From Streptomyces diastatochromogenes (GTDB lineage: Bacteria > Actinomycetota > Actinomycetes > Streptomycetales > Streptomycetaceae): a stretch of DNA of 51,872 nucleotides. The position numbers were made by a program, and so were the translations under genes. Below, piece after piece: positions 8,118 to 17,410 of this stretch (position 1 is its first letter; each line of letters begins with the position of its first letter). The DNA lies in NCBI RefSeq assembly GCF_002242805.1, contig NZ_MCGQ01000050.1:1-51872 (forward strand). Reading direction: 5' to 3'. The notes under the pieces were generated by a model. The model had not been told where the DNA came from. It saw only the letters and a list, made by a program, of their open reading frames with translations, and ran no database searches.

Positions 8118-9344
8118 GTGCCTCGTACCGTCAGGGATGTCGTCTTCGTAGACGGCGTCCGCACCCCGTTCGGCAAGGCGGGCCCGAAGGGCATCTACCA
8201 CGAGACCCGCGCCGACGACCTCGTCGTGAAGGCGATCCGGGAGCTGCTGCGCCGCAACCCCGGCCTGGACCCGAAGAAGATCGACGAGGTCGCCATCGCC
8301 GCGACCACGCAGATCGGTGACCAGGGCCTGACCCTCGGTCGTACGGCCGGCATCCTCGCCGGTCTGCCGCAGTCGGTTCCCGGCTACTCCATCGACCGCA
8401 TGTGCGCCGGCGCCCTGACCGCCGTGACGACCACCGCCGGTTCGATCGCGTTCGGCGCCTACGACGCCGTCATCGCCGGTGGTGTGGAGCACATGGGCCG
8501 CCACCCGATGGGCGAGGGCGTGGACCCGAACCCGCGCTTCGTCAGCGAGAAGCTGGTCGACGAGTCCGCCCTGTTCATGGGCATGACCGCGGAGAACCTG
8601 CACGACCGCTACCCGACGATCACCAAGCAGCGCGCCGACGAGTACGCCGTGCGCTCGCAGGAGAAGGCCGCCAAGGCGTACGCCGACGGCAAGATCCAGC
8701 AGGACCTGGTGCCGATCTCGGTGCGCCGCACCAACCCCGAGGCCGGCGAGACGGGCTGGGGCCTGGTCACGGCCGACGAGCCGATGCGTCCGGGCACCAC
8801 CCTGGAGAACCTGTCGGGTCTGAAGACGCCGTTCCGCGTCCACGGCCGGGTCACCGCGGGCAACGCGGCCGGTCTGAACGACGGCGCCACCGCCTCGATC
8901 ATCGCGAGCGAGGACTTCGCCCGCGAGCACAACCTGCCGGTGAAGATGCGTCTCGTCTCGTACGCCTTCGCGGGCGTGGAGCCGGAGGTCATGGGCTACG
9001 GCCCGATCCCGGCCACCGAGAAGGCCCTGGCGCAGGCCGGTCTCTCCATCGAGGACATCAACCTCTTCGAGATCAACGAGGCCTTCGCCGTCCAGGTGCT
9101 CGCCTTCCTGGAGCACTACGGCATCGCCGACGACGACGCGCGCGTCAACCAGTACGGCGGCGCCATCGCGTACGGCCACCCGCTGGCCTCCTCCGGCGTC
9201 CGTCTGATGACGCAGCTGGCCCGCCAGTTCGAGGAGCAGCCGGAGGTCCGCTACGGCCTCACGACCATGTGCGTCGGCTTCGGCATGGGCGCCACGGTCA
9301 TCTGGGAGAACCCGCACCACAAGGACGCCGGAGGCGACAAGTGA
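8118..9344 (+). CDS. fadA: Acetyl-CoA acyltransferase (3-ketoacyl-CoA thiolase)
   Basis: Thiolase catalysing the CoA-dependent cleavage of 3-ketoacyl-CoA, the last step of beta-oxidation; 408 residues. All three catalytic signatures are present: nucleophile Cys96 in DRMCAGALTA, His354 in AYGHPLASSG and Cys385 in TTMCVGFGMG. The segment NEAFAVQVLA also fits. I chose the GTG at 8118 (VPRTVRDVVFVDG) because GGAGGAG lies 7 nt upstream and the family N-terminus begins there; an in-frame ATG at 8052 gives an implausible extension across the palindrome. The stop overlaps the next start (GTGA), coupling it to the FadB-like subunit in a two-gene beta-oxidation operon. Confidence 0.95.
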   Translation: MPRTVRDVVFVDGVRTPFGKAGPKGIYHETRADDLVVKAIRELLRRNPGLDPKKIDEVAIAATTQIGDQGLTLGRTAGILAGLPQSVPGYSIDRMCAGALTAVTTTAGSIAFGAYDAVIAGGVEHMGRHPMGEGVDPNPRFVSEKLVDESALFMGMTAENLHDRYPTITKQRADEYAVRSQEKAAKAYADGKIQQDLVPISVRRTNPEAGETGWGLVTADEPMRPGTTLENLSGLKTPFRVHGRVTAGNAAGLNDGATASIIASEDFAREHNLPVKMRLVSYAFAGVEPEVMGYGPIPATEKALAQAGLSIEDINLFEINEAFAVQVLAFLEHYGIADDDARVNQYGGAIAYGHPLASSGVRLMTQLARQFEEQPEVRYGLTTMCVGFGMGATVIWENPHHKDAGGDK

Positions 9345-11467
9345 GCACCACCGAACTCCTGAAGGGCGCCGCCGAGCTGTTCCCCGACGAGGTCGTGACG
9401 TCGGCGCACGTACGCCACCTCGACCTCCCGTTCGGTGCCGGGCGCTTCGCGCTGATCACGCTGGACAACGGCCTGGACCACACCAAGCCGACCACCTTCG
9501 GCCCGGCCTCGCTGGCGAACCTCAACACCGCCGTCGACCAGGTCGAGAAGGAGGCGGCCGAGGGCACGATCGTCGGTGTCGGTGTCACCGGCAAGCCGTT
9601 CATCTTCGCGGTCGGCGCCGACCTCAAGGGCGTCGAGCTGCTGAAGAAGCACGAGGACGCGCTGGCCATCGGCAAGGGCGGCCACGAGGTGTTCAAGCGC
9701 CTCGCGGGCCTGGCCGTGCCGACCTTCGCCTACTACAACGGCGCCGCCATGGGCGGTGGCGTCGAGGTCGGTCTGCACTGCACGTACCGGACCGTCTCGA
9801 AGGCCATCCCGGCGTTCTCCCTGCCCGAGGTCTTCCTGGGCCTGGTCCCGGGCTGGGGCGGCTGCACGCTGCTGCCGAACCTGATCGGCGCCGACAAGGC
9901 CGTCTCGGTGATCATCGAGAACAGCCTCAACCAGAACAAGCAGCTCAAGGGCCAGCAGGTCTTCGACCTCGGTATCGCGGACGCGATCTTCGAGGGCGCC
10001 GACTTCCTGGAGCAGTCGCTGATCTGGACCGCGAACGTCCTCAAGGGCGACATCGAGGTCGAGCGTCCGGTGATCGACCGCGGCGAGGCCTGGGACCAGG
10101 CCGTCGCCAAGGGCCGCTTCATCGCGGACTCCAAGGTGCACGGGGCCGCTCCGGCCGCCTACCGCGCCCTGGACATCGTCGCGGCCGCCAAGAACGGCGA
10201 CCTGCAGCAGGGCTACGACGCCGAGGACGTCGCCCTCGCCGACCTCATCATGGGCGGCGAACTGCGCTCCGGCATCTACGCGTTCAACCTGGTGCAGAAG
10301 CGCGGCAAGCGTCCCGCGGGCGCCCCGGACAAGAACCTGGCCCGCCCGGTCACCAAGGTCGGCGTCGTCGGCGCCGGTCTGATGGCCAGCCAGCTCGCGC
10401 TGCTCTTCCTGCGCCGCCTGGAGGTGCCGGTCGTCCTGACCGACATCGACCAGGAGCGCGTCGACAAGGGTGTGGGCTATGTCCACGCCGAGATCGAGAA
10501 GCTGCTCGGCAAGGGCCGGATCAACCAGGACAAGGCCAACCGCCTCAAGGCGCTGGTGACCGGTGTCCTGGACAAGGCCGAGGGCTTCTCGGACGCCGAC
10601 TTCATCATCGAGGCGGTCTTCGAGGAGATCGGCGTCAAGCAGCAGGTGTTCGCGGAGGTCGAGGCGGTCGCCCCGGCGCACGCGATCCTCGCCACCAACA
10701 CCTCCTCGCTGTCCGTGTCGGAGATGGCGTCGAAGCTGCAGCACCCCGAGCGGGTCGTCGGCTTCCACTTCTTCAACCCGGTCGCGGTCCTGCCGCTGCT
10801 GGAGATCGTCCGCGGCGAGAAGACGGACGACGCCTCGCTGGCCACCGCGTTCGCCGTCGCCAAGAAGCTGAAGAAGACCGCGGTCCTCACCAAGGACGCC
10901 CCGGCGTTCGTCGTGAACCGCATCCTCACCCGCTTCATGGGCGAGATCCAGAACGTCATCGACGAGGGCACCCCGGTCGAGGTCGCCGAGAAGGCCGTCG
11001 AGCCGCTCGGTCTGCCGATGTCCCCGCTGGTGCTGCTGGAGCTGGTCGGCCCCGCGATCGGTCTGCACGTCTCGGAGACCCTCAACCGGGCCTTCCCGGA
11101 CCGCTTCACGGTCTCCCCGAACCTCGCGGCCGTCGTCAAGGCGGGCAAGCGCGGCTTCTACGTCTACGACAGCGGCAAGCCGGAGCTGGACCCGGAGGTC
11201 GCGGCGCTGCTGCAGCAGGGCGACTCCGTCCTGACCGAGGAGCAGGTGCGCGACCGGGTGCTGGACGCGGTGGCGCAGGAGATCGGGCTCATGCTCGACG
11301 AGGGCGTCGTCGCCGAGGCCCAGGACATCGACCTGTGCCTGATCACGGGCGCCGGCTGGCCCTTCCACCTGGGCGGCATCACGCCGTACCTGGACCGCGA
11401 GGGTGTCTCGGAGCGCGTGAACGGCAAGAAGTTCCTGGCTCCGGGCGTGGCGTCGGTTCCGGCGTAA
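9341..11467 (+). CDS. fadB: FadB-like multifunctional enoyl-CoA hydratase / 3-hydroxyacyl-CoA dehydrogenase
   Basis: 708-residue trifunctional-type alpha subunit that hydrates enoyl-CoA and oxidises 3-hydroxyacyl-CoA, handing 3-ketoacyl-CoA to the thiolase encoded just upstream. The crotonase domain spans about 1-310, with YYNGAAMGGGVEVGLHC forming the oxyanion-hole region. The NAD-binding domain starts near residue 338 (TKVGVVGAGLMASQLALLF) and contains ATNTSSLSVSEMA and HFFNPVAVLPLLEIV. The C-terminal 3HCDH domains run to the end. The common GxGxMG fingerprint reads GAGLMA here. GGAGG precedes the GTG start, which overlaps the thiolase stop. The first half of this open frame upstream of 9341 is a shadow of the thiolase gene. 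Confidence 0.95.
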   Translation: MSTTELLKGAAELFPDEVVTSAHVRHLDLPFGAGRFALITLDNGLDHTKPTTFGPASLANLNTAVDQVEKEAAEGTIVGVGVTGKPFIFAVGADLKGVELLKKHEDALAIGKGGHEVFKRLAGLAVPTFAYYNGAAMGGGVEVGLHCTYRTVSKAIPAFSLPEVFLGLVPGWGGCTLLPNLIGADKAVSVIIENSLNQNKQLKGQQVFDLGIADAIFEGADFLEQSLIWTANVLKGDIEVERPVIDRGEAWDQAVAKGRFIADSKVHGAAPAAYRALDIVAAAKNGDLQQGYDAEDVALADLIMGGELRSGIYAFNLVQKRGKRPAGAPDKNLARPVTKVGVVGAGLMASQLALLFLRRLEVPVVLTDIDQERVDKGVGYVHAEIEKLLGKGRINQDKANRLKALVTGVLDKAEGFSDADFIIEAVFEEIGVKQQVFAEVEAVAPAHAILATNTSSLSVSEMASKLQHPERVVGFHFFNPVAVLPLLEIVRGEKTDDASLATAFAVAKKLKKTAVLTKDAPAFVVNRILTRFMGEIQNVIDEGTPVEVAEKAVEPLGLPMSPLVLLELVGPAIGLHVSETLNRAFPDRFTVSPNLAAVVKAGKRGFYVYDSGKPELDPEVAALLQQGDSVLTEEQVRDRVLDAVAQEIGLMLDEGVVAEAQDIDLCLITGAGWPFHLGGITPYLDREGVSERVNGKKFLAPGVASVPA

Positions 11468-11474
11468 CACCGAA

Positions 11475-11524
11475 GCACATGACAGAGGGCCTCCGCTTCC
11501 GGGCGGAGGCCCTCTGTCATGTGC
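11475..11524. terminator. Strong bidirectional terminator (22-bp perfect stem)
   Basis: Positions 11475-11496 and 11503-11524 are exact inverse complements with a 6-nt loop (TTCCGG); the arm contains GAGGGCCTCCGC. It lies 8 bases after the fadB stop and 12 bases before the end of the convergent PIG-L gene, so it can stop transcription from both operons. Confidence 0.92.
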
Positions 11525-11536
11525 GAGACGTGGCGT

Positions 11537-13504
11537 TCAGGCGAGCCAGGGCCCCAGCGGGCTGCCCACCGCCGGCGACAGCTGGCGGCGGACGTGCAGC
11601 TGTCCGTCGGTGCCGATGACGGCCACGACCAGGGCGCCCGCGGCGTCGTACGCCAGGGCCGGGGCGTGGGCGACCATCTCGCCCGACTCGTTCCAGTGCG
11701 TCCCGGAGACGTTCTTGTCGCGGTCCGGCAGGGAGACGACGAGCCGGCCGCGGCTGCCGCGATGGGCCAGGAAGGCCTCGCGGGCGCCGCGTTCGGGGGC
11801 CCACAGCGCGGCGACGGCGCCCGTGCCCCCGTGGCCGCCGAGTCCGGCGCCGGAGCCCGGCCAGCGACCGTCGGCGTGCTGGCGGTAGGCCATGACCTGC
11901 TGGGTGCCGGCCTCCCGGAAGTAGAGGCAGGTACGGCCGCCGCCCGAGTCGACGGCGGTGATCCCGCCGGTCGCCGGCCGGCCCGTCTGCAGGGTCTCGT
12001 CGAGCAGGAAGGGACCACCGGGTTCGGCCTGGTGCCAGCGCCACACGGTGTTCTTGCCCGGCACGTACAGCTCCACGGTGCCCCGCTCGGTGACCAGCGC
12101 GGTGCCGGCGTCCTGGACGAAGCTGCCGCCGATCGCCTCCCAGGGGGACCAGGTGCCGTCGGTGTCCCGGCGGCGGACGGCGATGCCCTGGTCGAAGGTG
12201 CGGACGAAGACGTACAGCCGGCCGGCCGCGTCGACCGCCGCCGAGGGAACGCCCACCTCGCGCTGACGGCGGCCGTCGCCGTGCGCCCAGTCGGGGTTCT
12301 CCAGGGTCTGCCAGCCGCTGAAGCCGTTGCCGCCGGGGTCCTGGACCGTGTGCACGACGTCCACGGTCACCCCGCTGCCGACGACGTTCTGGCGGCGCAG
12401 GGCCACGAGTTCGGCCGGGCCGCCCGGCAGGCCGGTGACGGCGAGCGTGGGCGCGATCCAGCCGTCACCGAGGACGAAGGGCCCCTTCCACTCGCCGCTC
12501 GCCGGACCGGTCTCCGTCCAGAAGGCGAGCCGGCCGGCCAGCACCCCGAAGGCGTTGAGCCGCCCGCCCGGCCCCAGCCGCAGCCAGTCGGTCGTCGGGG
12601 AGTAGCGGTAGGCGGCGCTCCGCATGTGCGTGCTGCGGTACGGGTTCGGCCCCAGCTGCCGGTCGCCACAGGTCTGGCAGGTGCCGTGCGGGCAGACCGT
12701 GGGGGCGTCGAGGCCGCCGTACGTGGCCAGGTACTCGCCCTTCTCCGTGACGGCGGCCGAGTCGAGGTTGTAGCCCCAGAAGCGGTTGGCGTAGGCGCGG
12801 TAGTGCTCGACGACCGGGGTGTGGCCCGCCTCCCGGTGCCGGGTGAGGGCGGCGAGCGCGAACTGCGCGGCGGTGGTGTGGTCGACGTGGTCGGAGCAGA
12901 CGAACTCGCTGCGGCCGCCGTCGTGTTCGGGGTCGGGGTCCATGGTGCGCACCGTGCTGGGGCGGGCGTGGCCCAGGAGCGCGGTCAGGGCGGCGATCAC
13001 CTGCTCGCGGGTGATGTGCTGGACCTCTCCGACGGTGCAGCCGTGCACCGGCAGCGTGGGCTGGGTGCGCAGGGCGCCCTCCCACAGTTCGTGGAGCCGG
13101 GTGCGGGTGCCGCGCTCGGTGGGGGCGCCCTGGTGCAGCTGCAGGAAGTAGAGGCAGACGGAGTCGTGGTCGACGAGTGTGAACCGCTCCGCGGCGAACC
13201 CGGGCACGAGGTCGACGGGTTCGCGCCGCCAGGGGTGGTCGCGGTCGCCGGTGGCCATCCGGGCGTAGGCGGAGCGCAGCCCGCAGCCGCGCTCGGTGCT
13301 GTACCGGGCGAAGTCCGGCGGCACGGCGCGGCGCTGCGGTTCGTCGGTGTCGACGTTGATGCCGTCGCCCTCCCCCGCGGTGAGGATCACGGTGGTGATC
13401 CGGTCGCCGTCCTGCAGGGAGCGCACCAGGTCGGGGTTCATGAAGTACAGGTCGTCGTCCTGGTGGGCGACGATGTGGAGGATCGAGCGGGTGGTCGTGG
13501 TCAT
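11537..13504 (-). CDS. PIG-L family N-acetylglucosaminyl deacetylase fused to a propeller-like repeat domain
   Basis: 655-residue two-part protein. Residues ~1-280 are a PIG-L/LmbE-type zinc deacetylase: the metal motif reads HIVAHQDDD (His14, Asp16, Asp17) and a second histidine cluster SDHVDHTT supplies further ligands. Such enzymes remove N-acetyl groups from GlcNAc-containing substrates. Residues ~300-655 are a Trp/Gly-rich repeat domain (GRLYVFVRTFDQGIAVRRR, SGWQTLENP, ALVTERGTVELYVPG), probably a beta-propeller or lectin. There is no signal peptide. It is the last gene of the Stealth operon, with RBS GAGGAGG 4 nt before the ATG. The C-terminal domain is homologous, end to end by eye, to the stand-alone proteins at 22183-23310 and 23470-24486. 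Substrate: inferred to be a precursor of the locus's glycopolymer. Confidence 0.88.
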   Translation of the reverse strand: MTTTTRSILHIVAHQDDDLYFMNPDLVRSLQDGDRITTVILTAGEGDGINVDTDEPQRRAVPPDFARYSTERGCGLRSAYARMATGDRDHPWRREPVDLVPGFAAERFTLVDHDSVCLYFLQLHQGAPTERGTRTRLHELWEGALRTQPTLPVHGCTVGEVQHITREQVIAALTALLGHARPSTVRTMDPDPEHDGGRSEFVCSDHVDHTTAAQFALAALTRHREAGHTPVVEHYRAYANRFWGYNLDSAAVTEKGEYLATYGGLDAPTVCPHGTCQTCGDRQLGPNPYRSTHMRSAAYRYSPTTDWLRLGPGGRLNAFGVLAGRLAFWTETGPASGEWKGPFVLGDGWIAPTLAVTGLPGGPAELVALRRQNVVGSGVTVDVVHTVQDPGGNGFSGWQTLENPDWAHGDGRRQREVGVPSAAVDAAGRLYVFVRTFDQGIAVRRRDTDGTWSPWEAIGGSFVQDAGTALVTERGTVELYVPGKNTVWRWHQAEPGGPFLLDETLQTGRPATGGITAVDSGGGRTCLYFREAGTQQVMAYRQHADGRWPGSGAGLGGHGGTGAVAALWAPERGAREAFLAHRGSRGRLVVSLPDRDKNVSGTHWNESGEMVAHAPALAYDAAGALVVAVIGTDGQLHVRRQLSPAVGSPLGPWLA

Positions 13505-13557
13505 CGGGCCTCCTCGGGCGTCGGGTTCACCAGGGTTCTCGGGGCGGTCGGGCTCAT
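13501..13557 (-). other. Possible 18-codon coupling ORF between GT4 and PIG-L genes
   Basis: An ATG at 13557 overlaps the GT4 stop (ATGA). It reads MSPTAPRTLVNPTPEEAR and stops in a TGA that overlaps the PIG-L ATG by two bases. It bridges the only sizeable gap (49 bp) in the operon and its last codons contain the PIG-L ribosome-binding site. It may carry ribosomes through to PIG-L, or be chance; no function is assigned to the peptide. Confidence 0.3.
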
Positions 13558-15650
13558 CGGTCCACCACGTTCATCGCCATGGCGCCCGACGCCGAACAGT
13601 ACGGCCGTACCCACACCGGGCGGGACGGGTGGACCACGACATGCGCGGAGGCCTCCTCGCCGACCAGCGGGACGGACGGGTAGACGAACGCGCCCTTGAC
13701 GTCGGGGAAGTCCTCCAGCAGGTGGCAGACGCGCACCTTGCGGCGGTCGAACGGGTCGGGCTGCAGCCACCAGTCCCAGTCCTCCCAGCGCTCCAGGCGG
13801 TGGTCGACGACCCGGCGCAGCGGCGCCGCCGCCCGGAACGACTGACGGCCCAGGACCTCGACGGGCACGGAGAAGCTGCCCCCGTGCCGGCCGCGGCGGC
13901 TGACGATGAACAGGGCGCCCGGCTCGATCCGCCGTCCGCCGCACAGCACGCCCCGCACGGTGATGGCGCCGTCCGCCACCTCCACGCCGGTGCACTCGGC
14001 GTGTTCCTCGCGCAGCAGCGTGCGCAGCATCAGCCGGCCGTTGGGCTGGGCGTAGGGCAGGTTCCAGCCGACCGGGCCGGTCGGGGGGCGGGCGACGAGG
14101 CGGGCGCGGGCGTCGATGAGGGCGCGGGTGTCGCGGACGCCGGCCTTCATGTGGACGGACGACGCCTTGGCGGACGCCATGGTCACCTGCCAGCGTCCGT
14201 CACCGAGGTCGTCGAGGGCCGCCGGGGTGAGGACGGCGGTGTAGCGGGTGCCGCCGTTGTCCAGGTCCGTGCGGGAGGTGCGCAGCGGGAGGTCGGGGCG
14301 GCGGTCGCCGTCGGTGGGCTTGTGGCGCAGCACGAACTGCCAGCGGCGGCGGCCCTCGCCGGGCCCGTCGGCGGCGAAGCGCAGGTAGCCGGCGTCGTCG
14401 GCGGTGACGTCCACGGTGGCCGCGCCGAGGGCGGCCGGGGGCACGGTGAGCTGCTCGGTCGCGGCCTTGCGGGGTCCGGCGGGGGCGCGGTAGCCGCGCT
14501 CGGCGGCGGCGCGGCGGCGGGCGGCGTCCTCGAACAGCTCCAGGTAGCGGTCGGCCACGGCCGACGGGTCGAAGCGGGCGGCGTTGCGCAGCGCGGCGGC
14601 GCCCATGGCGCGGCGCAGCGGCTCGTCGGCCATGAGGCGGCGCAGGCCCCAGGCGATGCCCTCGACCTCGCCGTTGGGCACGAGGAAGCCGTCCTCGCCG
14701 TCGGCCAGGATCTCGCGGGGGCCGACGGGGCAGTCGGTGGAGACCACGGGCAGTCCGCAGCGCATCGCCTCGACCAGCGTCATGCCGAAGGACTCCGCGC
14801 TGGAGGTGACGGCCGCAATGGAGCCCTTGGCCCACTCGGACTCGATCGGCGAGAAGCCGCCCATGAACAACACCCGCCCGGTCAGGCCCAGTTCGGTGAC
14901 CAGGCCGCGCAGCCTGCCGGCCTCACCGCCGTCGCCGTAGATCCGCAGCTGCCAGTCGGGGAACTCCTCGGCCAGCTCGGCGAAGGCGCGGATCAGCAGG
15001 TCGTAGCGCTTGATCGGGTGCATGCGGCCCGCGCTGACGACGACCTTGCGCGAGCAGTCCGAGGGCTCGACGGACGGCTCGGGCACGCTGTTGGGGATGC
15101 CGACCACGGGGATGCCGGGGATCGGTGTGTTCTCCATGAAGGAGTGGGCGTCGGCGTCGGTGACCGTGGTGATCCCGTCCAGCCGCGGGTAGACCCGGGC
15201 CATCTCCGCGCGCACCGCCGGCGGGATGGCCAGGTGGGTCATGTGCTCCTGGGCGACGCGCAGGGCGCCGTCGCGGGTGTGGGCGGCGACGAAGAGGTTG
15301 AGGCTGGGCCGGGTGCCGATCACCACGTCGGCGGACGTCTTCTGCAGTTCGCGGATGATGCGCCCGTCGGTGAACTTGCTGTACTGCGCGTAGAACTCCT
15401 CCTGGCGCGGTACGACCTCGCTGGGTTCGTCGCTGCCCGCGGCGCCGCGGTCGGCGGAGCCCGGGCGCAGGTCGACGAGGGCGCGGACGGTGACGCGCGG
15501 GGAGATCTCGAACTTGGTGGCGGTGGCGCGCCGGAAGACCGACACGATCTCCACCTCGTGCCGGACGGCGAGCGCCTCGGCGAGGTTGATGACGGTGCGG
15601 TTGGTCCCGCCGATGCCATAGATGTTGTTGATCAGGAAGGAGATCTTCAC
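13554..15650 (-). CDS. GT4-family glycosyltransferase with uncharacterised C-terminal region
   Basis: 698-residue retaining GT-B glycosyltransferase. The N-terminal Rossmann half begins MKISFLINNIYGIGGTNRTV with the family glycine loop. The C-terminal half has RMHPIKRYDLLIRAF followed by the EX7E nucleotide-sugar motif ESFGMTLVE (Glu286/Glu294) and GLPVVSTDCPVGPREIL. Residues about 390-698 are extra to the GT4 core: beta-rich stretches such as LRFAADGPGEGRRRWQF that I do not recognise. The GTG start overlaps the upstream Stealth stop (GTGA). It probably adds a sugar during assembly of the surface polymer made by this operon. No membrane segment or signal peptide is visible, so it should act at the cytoplasmic face. 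Confidence 0.9.
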   Translation of the reverse strand: MKISFLINNIYGIGGTNRTVINLAEALAVRHEVEIVSVFRRATATKFEISPRVTVRALVDLRPGSADRGAAGSDEPSEVVPRQEEFYAQYSKFTDGRIIRELQKTSADVVIGTRPSLNLFVAAHTRDGALRVAQEHMTHLAIPPAVRAEMARVYPRLDGITTVTDADAHSFMENTPIPGIPVVGIPNSVPEPSVEPSDCSRKVVVSAGRMHPIKRYDLLIRAFAELAEEFPDWQLRIYGDGGEAGRLRGLVTELGLTGRVLFMGGFSPIESEWAKGSIAAVTSSAESFGMTLVEAMRCGLPVVSTDCPVGPREILADGEDGFLVPNGEVEGIAWGLRRLMADEPLRRAMGAAALRNAARFDPSAVADRYLELFEDAARRRAAAERGYRAPAGPRKAATEQLTVPPAALGAATVDVTADDAGYLRFAADGPGEGRRRWQFVLRHKPTDGDRRPDLPLRTSRTDLDNGGTRYTAVLTPAALDDLGDGRWQVTMASAKASSVHMKAGVRDTRALIDARARLVARPPTGPVGWNLPYAQPNGRLMLRTLLREEHAECTGVEVADGAITVRGVLCGGRRIEPGALFIVSRRGRHGGSFSVPVEVLGRQSFRAAAPLRRVVDHRLERWEDWDWWLQPDPFDRRKVRVCHLLEDFPDVKGAFVYPSVPLVGEEASAHVVVHPSRPVWVRPYCSASGAMAMNVVDR

Positions 15651-17410
15651 CGGACCTCGCCCTCCCGGCGCTCGAAGGGACTCGGCACCGGGTAGTAGGC
15701 GCGCAGGAACGTGTCGAGCATCCGTGTCTGGCGGTCGATGTCGTGACCGTCGGAGAGGGTGTCGTTGATGCAGAACGCCTGCCGGTCACGGCGGGCGAGC
15801 AGGATGCCGAGCCGGCGCTGGATCTCCGGCTTGGCGAGGTCGAGGTAGGCGAAGGTGATGTTCGAGGGCACGGCACGACCGGTGAAGTAGGCGTAGTAGT
15901 GGTACAGGGAGGACGGGATGGAGATGTCGGTGGCGCTGCGGAAGCGGCTGTGCGAGGTGTTCCAGTGCTCCTCGGCGAACTCGCGCTCGATCTCGTGCAG
16001 CACGCTGCGCCGCAGCGCGTAGGGGGCGTGCCGCAGCTTCTGCACGATGGCGGTGCCGAAGTGCTCCAGCAGCAGGCGCCGGTTGTTCTTCCCGGCCGCG
16101 TCGACCGGGCGGTCCACGGGGCTGAGGTCCCAGCGGGGCACCTGGGACGGGGAGAAGAAGGTGCGGGTCATGCCGTTGGACAGGAAGAAGTCCTGCGGGG
16201 TGACGGGGCTGCCCAGGAACATGTCGTCGTTGAAGTAGAGGAAGTGCTCGGACAGGCCCTTGATGTGGTGCAGGCGGCTCTCGATGGCGTGCGAGTTGAA
16301 GGTGGGCAGCGCGGACGGGTCCTCGAAGATCTCCGCGTGGTCGACGACCGTGAGGCGCGGGTGGCCGTCGTTCAGCCAGGCGGGGCGCTGGCGGTCCGTC
16401 ACCACGTAGACGTGCCGCACCCAGGGGGCGTTCTGCTCCAGCGCGCGCAGGGAGTAGCGCAGTTCGTCGCGGCTGATGTAGCGGGCCGCGTTCGCGGACT
16501 CGGTGTGGTAGCCGCCCGCGCCGTAGGCGCCGCGCCGCCGCTGCCAGTCGGGGTCGCTGCCGTCGACCCAGGTGTAGACGACGTCCACGGGGAAGCGCAC
16601 GTCCTCGGGCAGGGGGTCGGCACAGGGCCGGATGGTGCGCACCGCGCGGGTGCGGCGGGTGTGCAGGGCGGCGAAGCCGGTGAGCCGGCTCACGGGGACG
16701 GTGACACGGGGCTCGTCGAGGGCGACGTCCTCGGTGACGCGGTTGGGCCGCGGGGCGAGCAGGCGGCCGTCCTCGGGCCGCCAGAACTCGATGTCGCAGC
16801 CGTGCTCCAGGCCCAGGACCAGGGAGCCCGCCGGGTCGCTCCACACCATGCCGACCCGCAGCACGGCGGCCCGGCGGACCAGTTGCCGGCCGCCGCGCGA
16901 GCCGGCCAGCGCGGTGTGGCCCTGCGCGGCCTCGCCGCGGCAGGCGCGCAGGTAGACGGGGCTGTGTTCGGCGCAGCGCTCCAGCACCTGGCCGACCCGG
17001 GCGCGGTCGGCCTCGGCGACGGCGAGGCAGGAGCGGAAGTCGGAGGTGCCGCGTACGGCGAAGTAGTCGACGCCGGCCTCCTCCAGGGCGGTGACGACGA
17101 GTTCGAGGTTGGCCTCGCGCAGGCCCAGCGGCGACACGGTCGGCCGGACCAGGGCGATCCGGGCGCCGTGCCCCGCGAGGACGGCGAGCCGCTCGCCCGC
17201 GCCGAACAGGTGCGGCCAGCGGCGGCGGGCCCGCGCGCCGCGCAGCAGCCGGGCGCCCAGGTTGACGGTGTGCAGCCGGCGCAGCAGCTGCTTGAGCACC
17301 ATGCGCAGGCCCATCGGCACCCGGCGTGCGATACGGCGTCTGAGGCCCGCGGGAACCAGGGTGCGGTACGCCCCGACCGCGGCGGAGGCCTCGGCGTTGC
17401 CCATGCTCAC
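15647..17410 (-). CDS. Stealth-family sugar-1-phosphate transferase (catalytic motifs intact)
   Basis: About 587 residues. Stealth proteins transfer hexose-1-phosphate to build phosphodiester-linked glycans and are related to human GNPTAB. All four conserved regions are readable: CR1 FPVDVVYTWVDGSDPDW (from ~273), CR2 SRDELRYSLRALEQNAPWVR then FNSHAIESRLHHI and HFLYFNDDMFLG (Asp395/Asp396), CR3 GKNNRRLLLEHFG with HAPYALRRSVLHEIE, and CR4 INDTLSDG. A ~270-residue N-terminal domain (DYFAVRGTSDF, CDIEFW, LAPRPNRV) is shared with the two neighbouring proteins. The GTG at 17410 overlaps the upstream stop; the ATG at 17404 is an alternative start. It is the third gene of the operon. Confidence 0.9.
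   Translation of the reverse strand: MSMGNAEASAAVGAYRTLVPAGLRRRIARRVPMGLRMVLKQLLRRLHTVNLGARLLRGARARRRWPHLFGAGERLAVLAGHGARIALVRPTVSPLGLREANLELVVTALEEAGVDYFAVRGTSDFRSCLAVAEADRARVGQVLERCAEHSPVYLRACRGEAAQGHTALAGSRGGRQLVRRAAVLRVGMVWSDPAGSLVLGLEHGCDIEFWRPEDGRLLAPRPNRVTEDVALDEPRVTVPVSRLTGFAALHTRRTRAVRTIRPCADPLPEDVRFPVDVVYTWVDGSDPDWQRRRGAYGAGGYHTESANAARYISRDELRYSLRALEQNAPWVRHVYVVTDRQRPAWLNDGHPRLTVVDHAEIFEDPSALPTFNSHAIESRLHHIKGLSEHFLYFNDDMFLGSPVTPQDFFLSNGMTRTFFSPSQVPRWDLSPVDRPVDAAGKNNRRLLLEHFGTAIVQKLRHAPYALRRSVLHEIEREFAEEHWNTSHSRFRSATDISIPSSLYHYYAYFTGRAVPSNITFAYLDLAKPEIQRRLGILLARRDRQAFCINDTLSDGHDIDRQTRMLDTFLRAYYPVPSPFERREGEVR

Noticed and set aside
9251..11470. 739-codon minus-strand open frame opposite fadB
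   Set aside because: Low-complexity Asp/Leu/Val/Arg composition, antisense to an unmistakable FadB; same GC-frame artefact.
13296..15695. 799-codon plus-strand open frame opposite the GT4 gene
   Set aside because: Gly/Ala/Val/Asp-rich shadow frame with no motif; the minus strand has the GT4 signature.
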